The position numbers were made by a program, and so were the translations under genes. 58,385 nucleotides of DNA, taken from assembly GCA_032718475.1 (NCBI GenBank), contig JAUCBJ010007168.1, positions 64,001-122,385 of the forward strand, given 5' to 3'. Positions 10,581 through 21,856 of this stretch are shown in pieces; positions within the stretch are counted from its first letter, which is position 1; each line of letters opens with the position of its first letter. This DNA comes from Nemertoderma westbladi (taxonomy: Eukaryota; Xenacoelomorpha; Nemertodermatida; Nemertodermatidae). The notes under the pieces were generated by a model. The model was not told where the DNA came from. It searched no databases and saw only the letters and a list, made by a program, of their open reading frames with translations.

Positions 10581-11084
10581 TTTTGGAGGGAAATTTAAAA
10601 TACTGTCTCTGTGCAGTGCAGTAAATTGTCGTTCCCTTTTCAGTCTATCAGTGCAGTACTGCAGTACCGGTTGCCTGTAGCTGTGTAAGCTTAGTTCTGT
10701 GGTTAGTTGTTATTCTTTTAATCACTACAGCACTACTGACTACCGATCTACCTGATCCTCGTCATCCATTTTCAATAGACTATGCCTGCCTATAGGCCTA
10801 CATCTTATTTCTTACCTACAGTACAGTTCTATATACAACTACTGAACTAACTAATCCTACGGAATTACCGGTATTTCTGACTTTTCTTATCTGCCGGGTT
10901 GGCCGTAGTCAGGTCGTATCGGTCTGTCGGTAGTCAGTAGTGATTAAAAGATTAACAACTAACCACAGAACTAAGCTTACAGAGCTACGGGCAACCGGTA
11001 CTGCAGTACTGCACTGATAGACTGAAAAGGGAACGACAATTTGCTGCACTGCACTGAGACAATATTTTAAATTTCCCTCCAAAA

Positions 11085-11480
11085 TGTTTGAATTATATTT
11101 GATTAATTTCTGTTTCTGGTTGAATTATATTTGATTAATTTATTTTTGTGGTTGATTTATATTTGATTAATTTCTGTTTTGGGTTGAATTATATTTGATT
11201 AATTTATGTTTCTGATTGAATTATATTTGATTAATTTCTGTTTCTGGTTGAATTATATTTGATTAATTTCTGTTTTGGGTTGAATTATATTTGATTAATT
11301 TCTGTTTCTGATTGAATTATATTTGATTAATTTCTGTTTCTGGTTGAATTATATTTGATTAATTTCTGTTTCTGATTGAATTATATTTGATTAATTTCTG
11401 TTTCTGGTTGAATTATATTTGATTAATTTCTGTTTCTGGTTGAATTATATTTGATTAATTTCTGTTTTAAGGAATTATAT
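11085..11480. repeat. 32-bp tandem array, right arm
   Basis: This is the inverted counterpart of the left-arm array, built from TTGAATTATATTTGATTAAT followed by TTCTGTTTCTGG or TTCTGTTTTGGG. The two arrays differ in the order of variant units, so they are not a perfect recent copy of each other. Confidence 0.9.
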
Positions 11481-11635
11481 TTGATTAATTTATGTTTTAA
11501 GAAATAATATTTCATTAATTTTTTTTATATTTCCCATTTTTTAAATTATTGAAATTGGCCACATTCAGCCACCGTAACAATCAAAATGTAAACAAACCTA
11601 ATTATATAATATAGTTAGTTAAAATGGTAGATTTG

Positions 11636-12310
11636 CTAAAGTCTGATCTTCATTTCCACTTTATCCATAGGTATGTAGTGGCCACCGAAGTTCCACCAAG
11701 TTGGTCCCTCCTGACCCTCCTTCCCGTAGACGCCGGTTAGGTTGGAGAAGCTGCACAGCCGATACCACCATGCCCCTTTCTTTAGGTCAGCGGCGCAGTG
11801 TCCGAACCAAACATCGTTATCGCGATCTTTTGTCGAGAATGGTTGTCCATTGAGGTGGTGATCACAATATCCGCCGCTACCCTCAAAAGTTATCGCATCA
11901 CCAGCACTACCGCTGTATCCGGATATCTGTAGCGTGTAATTACTATTAGAATCACCGATACTGAATTGATTATACTCGGCGTACTTGTAATGATCACCAA
12001 AGCCATGGTACCATAGATCGATCCTCAGTTTGACTCCGACTTTGGTAAGTTTGTGGATGTTTTCCAAACCTAGAAAAAACTCGCCCTCCACATTACGAAA
12101 GCCCGTCGTATAACTGGCCCAATTCCGATAGAAGTCGACTGATCCATCTACCCTCCTCTGTATGTCTAACCAGGGACCTCCAGCGACTGAGTTGTCGCAT
12201 CTAATGACACCATTTAGTCCATAGTATGGTTCACGTAGGCAGTACCCGTAGTGTTTACTTGAGTGATTGAACAAACCAAAACTGGATGAACCTGTTACAA
12301 CTTGTTTGCC
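11636..12310 (-). CDS. Fibrinogen-related (FReD) ectodomain
   Basis: A full fibrinogen C-terminal globular domain of about 210 residues. It begins with KHYGYCLREPYYGLNGV and continues through GGPWLDIQRRVDGSVDFYRNW, FFLGLENIHKLT and the calcium-site-like DRDNDVW followed by the GHC cysteine. It ends in WWNFGGHYIPMDKVEMKIRL and a stop. Cysteine placement fits the family. Such domains act in carbohydrate or pattern recognition and adhesion outside the cell. The frame runs open upstream of the first domain residue to a stop near 12315 and has no ATG of its own, so it must be joined to the membrane-anchor exon or frame just upstream (12335-12727). The element-rich flanks and lack of a clear polyA signal leave its activity open. 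Confidence 0.85.
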   Translation of the reverse strand, partial: GKQVVTGSSSFGLFNHSSKHYGYCLREPYYGLNGVIRCDNSVAGGPWLDIQRRVDGSVDFYRNWASYTTGFRNVEGEFFLGLENIHKLTKVGVKLRIDLWYHGFGDHYKYAEYNQFSIGDSNSNYTLQISGYSGSAGDAITFEGSGGYCDHHLNGQPFSTKDRDNDVWFGHCAADLKKGAWWYRLCSFSNLTGVYGKEGQEGPTWWNFGGHYIPMDKVEMKIRL

Positions 12311-12334
12311 AGGTTGTCATTTCTTTCAATTAGA

Positions 12335-12727
12335 TCACCAATACTTTTCATTTAAATTCATATTACTTTCATCTAACTTACTATTTATTTTCGTTAGATC
12401 ACCAATACTTCCATTCATTTTACTAACAACATTATTATTTTGTATTTTAATTAGTTTTATTTCTTCTCTGTAGTTTGACATTATTATAAACAATGTTGCT
12501 AGTGCCACTAACAACGCAACCACAATACCACCAACAACCCCAACCCACAATCTCCTAACCGAAACAACTCGCCTCTTAGTAACTGATTTATTGTCACACT
12601 CACTATTCTGTGGTGGATTAACAGGGTTCACGTTCTCTGGAGTAACTTCATAGAAATGTAAATTGGAAATTCTTGTAAATTCTTCGAGTCGGATTTCTGA
12701 ATTGATATAACCACCTTGTCGATTCAT
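12335..12727 (-). CDS. N-terminal membrane anchor and coiled-coil start of the FReD protein
   Basis: ATG at 12727 opens a 130-codon frame. A basic cytosolic N-terminus of about 60 residues is followed by one hydrophobic helix (about residues 63-84, VVGGIVVALLVALATLFIIM) and then an Asn/Lys/Glu-rich heptad-like stalk. With no signal peptide this predicts a type II membrane protein whose C-terminal fibrinogen domain lies outside. The frame stops at 12335. The stalk motif SIGDL recurs in a second frame in the 60-nt gap (12275-12335), and the fibrinogen domain uses a third frame, so two small indels separate the parts. Either the gene is a recent pseudogene or the assembly has errors; a conventional intron does not fit in 60 nt. 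Confidence 0.7.
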   Translation of the reverse strand: MNRQGGYINSEIRLEEFTRISNLHFYEVTPENVNPVNPPQNSECDNKSVTKRRVVSVRRLWVGVVGGIVVALLVALATLFIIMSNYREEIKLIKIQNNNVVSKMNGSIGDLTKINSKLDESNMNLNEKYW

Positions 12728-13396
12728 TTTGTAGATCAGGTATTGATTGATTGATTAGATACAATGGCAAAGTTATAGCTTAAACTAGTAAACTTTAATA
12801 ATCTTGATTTCAAAAAAACTTAAAAAAAATGGTTGATATACTAAATGTTTCGTAAGTTTTATGAATTATATAATAACAAGTCCTGTATTCTAACTTTGTA
12901 ATATATCATAGCTTGTACGTTTACTGTATGCCCACAAATATGAAGGAATATAGTTTTGTTGTATAAGTAACCACCGCCAAACCGCTGACCTAATCTTTCA
13001 GTTGATAAGCCTTTCATAATATAATACAGTTAAATATTGGCAGCAATTATTACTGTATAATTAAATACCAGTGGAGGTTAATTACATTATATTACTGGGG
13101 TCAACTAATGCCTAACATGCTGTATAAGAAGTTAGTAGGCCTATATTTTCTATTCGCAATAATGTTACTGGAGCCAAGAACTTGCCCAGCTTTGTAAATC
13201 CTTCTCTAATTATTAGTATAGGAGGACAAACATTAATTAATTAACGGCCCCAATAATAATTGATATAAACTAATTAATATAATTAAAATGTTAGTGGTTC
13301 ATATAGGAAGGAAATAAATATAATGTAGATTTATAAATAAAAATGTAGAAAGTTACAATTTAAGTAGATATTCAATTCCCTGAGATACAGCAACAT
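12728..13396. other. AT-rich stretch upstream of the FReD gene
   Basis: No gene, clear promoter motif or repeat recognised. It probably contains the promoter of the gene at 11.6-12.7 kb. Confidence 0.35.
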
Positions 13397-13404
13397 GTTG
13401 CTAA

Positions 13405-13680
13405 TGGCCCATATGAAGAATACCAGACTTTCTGCCGTTATTTGTCACTTTGCAGTTACCCCCATGTGAAGAATACCATGTTTTCACCAAAAACACAGGT
13501 TACAGAAGGGCTGAATCTAACCAAAACAATGAACGAATTAGAACATGTACAGGTTATAAGACAGAAATAAGCGCCAGCAAACAATTAATATAGATAAAGT
13601 TATGAAATTAAAAATCTTCAAATATAAATTCCAATAAAAAGTCGACCGAAAAATAAAATCCTGGTATTCTTCACATGGGC
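13405..13680. mobile_element. hAT-like MITE with perfect 8-bp target duplication
   Basis: GTTGCTAA flanks the element on both sides (13397-13404 and 13681-13688). The termini are inverted repeats: GCCCATATGAAGAATACCAG from about 13407, and the complement of GCCCATGTGAAGAATACCAG ending at 13680. The element is 276 bp with no coding capacity, and a partial internal copy of the terminal repeat lies near 13472. An 8-bp duplication is characteristic of the hAT superfamily. Confidence 0.85.
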
Positions 13681-13904
13681 GTTGCTAATATTTATTTGCA
13701 AAAGTAATATTTAACTCAATAAATAACAATAATCATGCGATATTCGAAAGTTTGTCTGTTATTTCTCAATGAAGAAAATGTCATTCAAAATCATGTAATT
13801 TTTATATTTACAGATTTCGAATCCTTGCAACACAACCTTCCCATCGGTGCGGTATACCAACGATAGAAAGCCACCCCAATATTAGATTATAATAACAACA
13901 TTTC

Positions 13905-14330
13905 TATTGGGTAAGGAAATGGAGGAAAGCCCTGGTTCGCTTCAGAGGGTATCTCGTCTGCCACGTGCACTATCAGATTGACCCCACCCCCAATGAGGAC
14001 TTCCCAGACCCAAACAACCAAAGCGAATTCCGCTCCTTCCTCGGCCTCGCCAAAAGTTTGGAAATTCGACGGTGGAAATCTAACAACTCGTTGAGCCACT
14101 TCACAGCCTTATTACAGACCGCGCCGCGCTGCCTGGATTTGGCTGTCACTGCACTAGGACGCATTCCAGGCGACTCCAGCCCATCGTACCTCTCCGGCTT
14201 CCATCCTGATAGAAGAACTGAAATTCTAACCTATGCCTCACATCTACATGGTATCGGCTTCCTTCTGCGCCAGTGGGACCCATCTCAGAATCTCGTGCTG
14301 TTTTTTTTCAGAAGTTCAGAGGTATGAAAG
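13905..14330 (+). pseudogene. Ty3/Gypsy pol relic (RT thumb to RNase H)
   Basis: The frame at 13965-14327 contains QSEFRSFLGLAKSL, the conserved block at the end of Gypsy reverse transcriptase. It also contains FHPDRRTEILTYASHLHGIG, matching the start of the RNase H domain (usually ...TDASxxGxG), where the catalytic aspartate is replaced (TYAS). About 120 codons survive, with no other pol or LTR sequence nearby. This is an old fragment. Confidence 0.7.
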
Positions 14331-14785
14331 ATCGGCTGCCATTGGAAAAGGTCAAAATTCTTTGTGGTTTTCTGATGTAGAAACCTTGGTGATTGTTTGA
14401 AAACTCGTTACCTTGTGAAACTACCCGTTGTTGGTTGCTAAGGTAACTCACTGCTTGTCGGGTTCCTGTACCTATTTATTAGTATGTATGTGAGTGGATA
14501 TGTTTGTGGTTCCACTATAGCACTCCAGCCTATAAGAACGTCTCGCAGTATATACAGTACATATACACACGTACGAGTAGCGTCGCGCAGCAAGAACGGC
14601 TGCTTTCTCGAGAACGGTTAACCCGAGTACTCGACTCGCGCAGCGCGAAGGCCCTACGAAAATTTTCAAAATATTGGAACTTTTCTTCTAGTATATAGGT
14701 CCATGCAAAATTTGGTTGAAATTGAATAAAGGCTTCAAAAGTTATTAACGATTGAATTTTTAACTTTTAATTTTTAACTTTAACT
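14331..14785. other. Short unique stretch
   Basis: No gene supported. Contains a CpG-rich patch (about 14575-14650) with overlapping opposite-strand ORFs of about 65 codons that show no recognisable motif. Confidence 0.3.
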
Positions 14786-17700
14786 TTTACTGTAAAAGTT
14801 GTTTTGTATGTAGTACAGGTTAGGGAGGCTACACCACCACCCCCCCCCCCTCCACCTCCGGCTGGCTGTTGCAGAGTAGATCAATCATCTCCAAGTACAT
14901 TAGATCAAAGTAGTTCAATGTAGATCAATGTTAACCAGAATTGTAATAACGAACCTGTCTTTAGACTGGGTAGTTTTTGTCTAAAGCTGAGGCCGGCAAA
15001 AACACGATGGATATATATATATTTACCTATATCACTATATATGTCACTATGTATGTTCACCAAATGGCTTGAAACCACTTGCATGCATTGTAAAATTGTA
15101 AACGCAAGTATTTATCAATTGTTGTCTAGTTGTTGAATAAAAAAGTTGGGAACGATTCGAAGTGCGATATTCGAAATATTTGCATATTTTCAACATTATT
15201 GAACGCGAAATTAAATACCCACAACTCCCTTGCTTGAAATGTTTTTCAGGTGATTGATATTTAGCAATTATTATGAGGTTACTTACTACTGAAATCTGAC
15301 AGAATGCCAAACGTATTATTATAGTTCTATCTCTATTCAGCCAGTTAGTGTAATGTCAAGCAGTACATCATTTATATATCGTATGTATCTATAGGGCCTA
15401 ATTGTCATCGTTATAATACTGTCATCAACTTAGGCTAAGCTCAATTGGAATGCAAAGGCTTAGTAGGTTTTGTATATCTGGGACGTTTACAACAGCTGTC
15501 GATTAAACTAACAAAACCATAAAACTGAACCAGGGTGGCTGCCAGCCGGGTACCAACGGCTGTTGGGTAGACTTAAGGGAACATTTCACAAACTTTCATA
15601 GGATGCTTGTACATGTACATTATATTGGTTGCTCCGATGTTTTTATTAGGCTAACTGAGAATGTATCTGGTATAAATACTGTAATTATAGTGTTCTTTAT
15701 TTTATTTATCTAATACAGAAAAGACCCCTCCGCAGAATAAACTGCTCTTTGGGCCGTTTCTCAGGTTGCGGATATGGATACCATTTCACACATCATCGTA
15801 GTAATTGTGATTATGATTTGTTTGCCTAGGCGAATGTGTATTACATTAGATGGGAGGCAGTTTTTTGGTTGATGCAAGTCATTCTTGGTTTGCATCTTCC
15901 AATCCCATCTGTTTCTTGGAGTCTGTGTAAGACAGGTTCGTTTAAAGCCATCTTGATGGCGTTCTAGTACAACAATAATGTTAAATAAATGTTTATAAAT
16001 TTATTTTTTTCCTCCAATATTCTCATGAGTTCTTCTTATCTACAGTATTCGCTACTGCCATCCACACTCTCTGCCAAATTCCTGCGTATTCTCGAAATCC
16101 CCTATATCACCCCCTATTTTGGAAATTGATAAAAACGGTTTTTTATTCTATCATGTGCCAAATTTAATGGAGATTTCAAATCTGAAAGCAGCTTTCTCAT
16201 ACTTTTTTCAAACTTAAGTTATTACCCAAAACGTAAGAACTAACCTGATATTCGAAAAGCCTTCGAGCAGCACTATATTTTACAATTGTACGGGGCCATT
16301 TTCATAAAAAAGGCTCTCGCACAGTACAGATATGAATAAAATTGTAAAAAATTGTTTTACTAGTTATCTGTTTAGCAGCATGAAATATTTCGTTCAATTT
16401 CATTCATTTTTGACAAAGTAATTGACAAACTTAGAAAAATGGTATTATCTAAAATAGCGGGAAGGTTTGAATTGTTCCTTTATTGTGATGTTACATTGGA
16501 ATGTTTGAGTTATTTCTTTACTGGCGTTGAACTTTTGCATATATTATATTCTATTGTTCTGACATGTTATTAGATAACAATGGCTTGGCTTTGTACGACA
16601 TAACACTATGTGGTATTGATGTGAAGCCAAAACCAATAAAGCCCGGTTTATGGATACACTTTCGCGGTGACCACGCGGTGGTTTTGCATTCGCATTTTGA
16701 ACGCACTTTCACCTTGACCGTAGCGCTAACACCGCGGTTTCATAGCGCTGTGACCAAAACGCTGTGATTGTGACCAGCATTGCGAAGGGTCTGTAAAACC
16801 CACTTAAGACTAAGTCTAAGGAATGTTGAGAGAATAAGATATCTAAGTAATACAGTAGTAGATTCCAAAAATTTTGTAGATTCCAAAAACCAAGTTCACA
16901 TGACCTGAATCTCAAGCGATCAAAAGTTATGACAATTTTTATAAGATATGTTTCAAGGTGATCCGTTATTTTTCAAATTTTAGCCAAAATTTTTTAATAT
17001 TGTTTTTCTTATTTCATTCTCAATATTTATTCATCTTTTTTTTAAATATATACACCCCATGATCGGGGTAAATGAGTGTTAATCGTTATAAATAAAATTA
17101 AAATTAAAACAACTTAGTTTAAAATATCACGTTAATGGTGTACCCAATTTTGGTCCAAAATATGTCGAAATTTTTTTTGTGGTCTATAATAATGCACCAT
17201 TAAAAGCTGTTTCCAATTCTGTAAACCGTTATTTAATAGCTCTTTTATTTTTCAAGTTATAACAATTTCCATTAAGGGAATCATATTGAAATTACTATTA
17301 CTATGTATAATGAAAGTTCGATTATCTCCAAATTCAATTTTTTTTTTATGAAATTGTCAACTTCAAAACCCTACTACTTAACTACAATTTTTGAGCAATT
17401 AGTTTGAAAGTTTATGTGGGTGTCTACATAGCCACTCTGCATAAAAGTATCAGACAACTTTTCGAAATTTTTTGTTACAGTAATAAAATTTATATTATAA
17501 AAGTACTATTTATAACAAACCTAAAAAAATAGCGTAAATTTGCAGCGCCACCTAGCGGTGCAGAATTATTTTCACAAAGTTTCGCCTGATAGTTATGTTG
17601 CCCCGTCTTTGATCTATCATATAAAAAAACTTGTGATTAGATCCAAAAATGTAAAAGCCTTAGGGTTTTAAGCGCAACCAAGTTTTTTTTATTGTTAACA

Positions 17701-18042
17701 AGTATTAACTAATATTAAATAGCGAAAAATAAAATTTTTCACACCTGTCATGTAGAATAGCATCTTAGGTACCTATATTCCAAATTATAGCCAAAACCAA
17801 ACAATTTTGAAACGATGTGTGTGATAAATCGAAGAGAGAGTTGTCCGAAAATGATGTACCCCCCTTAAAATAGACTTTAAAATTTCACAGAATTGGATAA
17901 ATAATTTAAAGAGGGACAGTTGGGCAGTCTAGCACGTACGTGGTACAGGTGATGATGGGCTGAGCCACCGCTAAAGCTGCATAAACACTAATCCGCTCGA
18001 TCGTGGAATGGTTTAGAGTTTGTACATAAGTTGGAGTGCCAA
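14786..18042 (-). mobile_element. LINE copy 1, 3' portion (split by LTR element)
   Basis: Blocks match the second copy at 36142-37881 in the same order: the GGCTGGCTGTTGCAGAGTAG segment, the AACAATAATGTTAAATAAA segment, the CGCGGTGAC/GCGCTGTGACC segment, and the last 140 bp before 18042, which is about 90% identical to 37740-37881. Sequence between about 14945 and 15965 is present only here. This is the long non-coding 3' part of a minus-strand element whose RT region resumes at 33564 after the 15.5-kb insertion. Confidence 0.75.
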
Positions 18043-18077
18043 TGTTCGCGCTTTTAGACCTTTAGCAGTTTAACCCG
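18043..18077 (-). repeat. 35-bp remnant of the 3' LTR (U5 end)
   Basis: Identical over 35 bp to 32317-32351, the inner end of the intact 5' LTR, and close to 57297-57332. From 18078 the match stops, so the rest of this LTR (about 1.2 kb) is absent. A deletion between the LTR interior and the upstream reading frame is the simplest explanation. Confidence 0.85.
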
Positions 18078-19279
18078 TAAAGCTAATTCCTTCACCGCTT
18101 GGACTTGTTGCTGCAATTTGCGTTTCTCTAAACAATCGTAAGTTTCTTTTCCGATCTTTTGCCGAATAGCATCTAACGCGTTTCGTACAACGCTCTCCTC
18201 AACTTCCGTGACAGGTTGTATCGGGTTTAAACCGGGACGATTGTACGGGTTGAACGGCGATATTAGATGCCCGCGTCCCAATCCGGCTAGATAGGAAGGG
18301 CGAATATCTAGCAAGCCCACTACCGGAGTGCCACCGATTAATTGTTCGGGTAACAAAAGATCTTTAAATAGTGAGTACAGTTCAGGGGGATCCGTTATAC
18401 TATTAGGATCAAGAGTCTGAGGTCTCACTAAGGAATGAGGAGGTCTGACCGAGTATTCCGGAACTCTGATCATGGGTTTATTTAAGGATCGTCTGAGTTG
18501 AGCGAGCGTAGGTGATACATTGAACAAGTTTCGCTCGAAACTCCCATAAGTATAACGAGTAAAACTGTGTTTAGCGCAACGTCTCCGCGGATGTTATGTC
18601 TTTCGGTTTGCTGGTTGGGTCTAGGGCATTCGTTGCAGTAATACCAAAGACGCACGTCCTGCAGATGAAACGCGGGTGATCGTTCTCCAGTTTTACAATA
18701 TTCCTCCATCTGTTCGAAGCTATCTGGAACGACAGGTAGCGGTCGATCGGCGGTAAGATACATCATAGTGAAATAGAGCCGTTTGAGTTCTATCATAGGA
18801 TCATGATGTATACCTTGAGGATATCGAGTTTCTAGATTTTGTTGGCTGGCGATGTTGAGATATGTTTCTCTCAAGAATTCCAGATATTCGTTGAAGTCGC
18901 TGCGTTTATCCGGCTCTTCAACGTCTTCTCTTTCGAGTCGGTTTCGAATAGAGTTCTCGTGTTCGATTCTCGTTTTATCGTTCCGACTCCGATGGGTATG
19001 ATATTTAAAGAGAACCATTTCCCTTTCGGTGTCTACATCGTCCGTATCGTGTAAATCGATAGGATGGCCAGTAGTTAAGAAGTCCATATACGTACCATTA
19101 CGATGCGTGTAGCGAGCGGTGAATTTTCTATAGTCCAATTCACGCGTGAGTTGCTCCTGGGACATTGGCGGTTCGATATAATGACCATCGTCCTCTGTAG
19201 TAGTTGGACCAGCGTCGCCGCGTATCAAGCTATCAACAAACGCTTGTAACGGTAGAGGTATCGCTCCCTGATACCAAGA
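18054..19279 (-). pseudogene. Unknown ~400-codon reading frame between pol and LTR end
   Basis: I do not recognise this protein. One frame is open from 19279 down to about 18550 and a second from about 18600 to the stop at 18054. The sense of the protein passes from the first to the second through a single frameshift near 18570-18600. The N-terminal part is acidic/basic mixed with EPPMSQEQLTRELDYRKF and a possible zinc site (YYCNECPRP, then a CAKH-like site after the shift). The middle is proline-rich (PPHSLVRPQTLDP), and the end is predicted helix with RNALDAIRQKIGKETYDCLE. It is CpG-rich with ordered codon use, unlike the AT-rich DNA beside it. The final seven codons and the stop lie in the LTR remnant. 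It could be an env-like or accessory ORF, or a captured host gene. Confidence 0.6.
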
Positions 19280-21007
19280 TCATCTTCTATCAACTCAGTC
19301 ATAGCTGCTATATGAGTTTATCAATATTATAATTAGTTATAATTAGGCTAGCGGGCATCGCTGCCTACCCCTCACACCTCACGGCCCCCGGACAGCGCAA
19401 GATCCTCAGCGCCGATGTACCGTCGTCGCTGTGTTTTTCGCCAACGTAGTAGCTACACAACGACAACGATAACCAGCGCGAGTCACTCCACTGTCCGTCC
19501 CAAGGGCTTAGATTTACTTCAGGTTCTTACTGCAGAGGTAGGGCTACTTTCACAACTGCGACTAGCTACTGTAAACACACTTTAGTAGTATCATTCACCT
19601 ATAAACGCACAAATTCCACACAACTGTCACAAATTGTACACATTCGGGCAATTTGTCCGTTAGTCAAGTGCCTTCCAGAATGCCACGTTATTATTATGTA
19701 TCCTTGGATACTAGCAGTTTGCTATTTATTCCCTATGCTATTCAATGGGGTAAGCTTTCTATTGTTCTTTTAACTGGCTTCTAATTCTAGCGTGGTTGTT
19801 GCTATGGTGACATTATGGAAAGCTAGCGGTAGAATTAGGGTAATTCCCATGCATACAGATCTGGGATGCTATTTAATAGTAATTCTTTAATTGTCAATAT
19901 CCCCTTTATACATGATTTTATGAATTTTATCGGCTATTGACTATATATTGGAGATTCTCGCACACTAATACACTTAATAGGGTGAATCTCCGCTCCCATG
20001 ATCTATTAATTAATGGAATTTTGGGAATGTTATAAATTGTATAAAATGACAATTTATCAAATTCATTAAAAGAGATGAATTTAAATTTATTCCCGTAAAT
20101 TTTATTATTTAATATTAAAACAGACACAATTTTATTCCAGAACATGTCTGGGGACTAGAATCCTTAATTCTATGAAATTTGTCTTTTTAAGAGTATCGGT
20201 AAGTGCTACGATATCTTAATCGACTAGAATTTTAAAGGATCTGAATTTTAACAGATTTGGATTTATAGATTTTCTAGAGTTAATTTGTAAGTATTCACTC
20301 TATGATATTTGTTTGACAGATTTTATAAATATTAAATTATTAATATTTAAGATGGGCACCGATTTATTCCAGAACTTGTCTGGGGACGTTAACCACTGAT
20401 TCTAAAATTTTGTCTTTCAAGTCTATCGGTGGGTGCCGCGATATCTTAATCGACTAGAATTACAGATGGTCAAAAGGTTTAACAGATTTATTTTGCTTTT
20501 CACGCTACTGTTAAAGGGACATCACGCTACTATATGTATTATTTAATATACGGTATGAGAGCAATATCGCACGAAGCAATGTCAGTGAGAAGAGGCAAGT
20601 CGTTTCCAAGGTCTACCCAGAGCTTGGTTTAGCCGAGACACGAGGATCTGAACTTTGCATTCCTAATACTCTGCCTACCAATAATACTTGAATATAGTAG
20701 GAGCTTCATTGTACTTTAATAAGTACGGACATTTCATCTTACTGTAGTCACGTATTTACAATATGATACGGACAGTAAGGAAAGAGAAAAATAATTATTT
20801 CTCGCCATTGCACTAAACATATAATATAAGTAATTATGTAATAAAACACGAATATATATTGCACTAATGTACTAAATAATCGCTAAAATAACATTCTACT
20901 AAATAAAATTAAAGAAAACGATTATAATAAAATTACATAATAATACATACATAAATATAAAAATAATAAAAATATAAAATAATATAGTCACACACCCACT
21001 CCAAACT
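19280..21007. other. AT-rich region between pol and the unknown frame, with a 231-bp duplication
   Basis: No gene seen. A block starting TTTATTCCAGAAC and ending TATCTTAATCGACTAGAATT occurs at about 20131-20231 and again at about 20363-20463, 231-232 bp apart. The ORF at 19927-20145 lies within it and is not supported. The region 19380-19560 is GC-richer and may belong to the same inserted module as the unknown frame. Confidence 0.5.
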
Positions 21008-21856
21008 TTACGTTAGGGAGTCCCTAGATGTTTGTTGAATTAGGGAGGTGGTCGTGGGAAGAAAATCTTGCCTTCCATAGTTTCCGGAGAGTTCTCTGTC
21101 TCTTTCCAGTAAACATGAACGACCAACTGGGCGATTGAGTTGTTGTGTTTCGAACACAATTCCAGGTTTCTTAAAGTTACGTCGCATGACGACAAGTTCT
21201 ACCGTTCGCACCAAACCATCATCTGAGATATGAGTCTCGATGATACGACCTGTCTGCCACCGCTTACGTGGAAGATCTGATTCCACAATAAGGACCATGT
21301 CTCCGGCGCTGACGTTTTCTTGCTGCGCAAACCACTTAGTTCGAAGTTGTAGCGTAGGCAGATAATGTTTTTCGAAATGGTCATCAAAACGACGGGATAA
21401 CAACTGCATAAGTTGCCAAGTTTGCCGGCAGTATTCGTCTCCGTCCGTGATTTCTGATCGTGGGAGCATGGCTACAGGTTTCTTCAGTAGGAAGTGCGCG
21501 GGTGTTAGCGCTTCCAGGGAATCGGGACTCGATGAGACTGGCATAAGCGGTCTCTCGTTGAGATAGGCGGCGATTTCCTCCATTAACTTCCGCAAAAGTT
21601 CGTCGGTGAGATACGCGCGGCACGGCACTATAAAGTGAAATGCGGTCTTCACGCTCCTAATTAATCTCTCCCAACTTCCTCCCCACCGAGGGGCGTCGGC
21701 GGCGTTGAAGGTCCAGCTAGACGCTGTTACCCTTAGCTGATCGTCCACCTGTCTTTGGTTCCAATCTGTGACGTAAGCTTTGATTTCATTGTTGGCACCA
21801 ATGAAGTTCATTCCCTTATCAGATCTCACCGTGTTACTAGTTCCAAAGCGAGCGAT
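21008..21856 (-). pseudogene. BEL/Pao integrase C-terminal half
   Basis: This continues the pol frame directly after a TAG at 21854-21856, so the break is a nonsense change, not a frameshift. It carries the second integrase aspartate (RSDKGMNFIG), the catalytic glutamate block (APRWGGSWERLIRSVK), and the C-terminal BEL/Pao segment ending near VELVVMRRNFKKPG. The integrase triad is therefore present but split by the stop. No initiating ATG is expected here. Confidence 0.85.

Larger units (their letters stand above)
10093..11574. mobile_element. 1.48-kb foldback element with TA flanks
   Basis: The ends are CGGTGGCTGAATGTGGCC at 10093 and its reverse complement ending at 11574, each bordered by TA. 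This suggests a 2-bp TA target duplication of Tc1/mariner type. The complementarity is not confined to the tips: two arms of roughly 650 bp pair over most of their length around a spacer of about 180 bp (about 10750-10935). Each arm contains a 32-bp tandem array followed by a shared single-copy block (10600-10745 against 10935-11075). No transposase frame is present, so it is non-autonomous. Confidence 0.85.

Noticed and set aside
12275-12335. Intron between anchor and fibrinogen domain
   Set aside because: Only about 60 nt are available, the gap itself encodes a stalk-like SIGDL repeat in a third frame, and no good donor-acceptor pair fits.
18043-19284. Full-length 3' LTR of the 15.5-kb element
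   Set aside because: Only the first 35 bp match the opposite LTR; by eye no further LTR blocks (for example the GGACGTGGCGCTCTA block) occur between 18078 and 21000.
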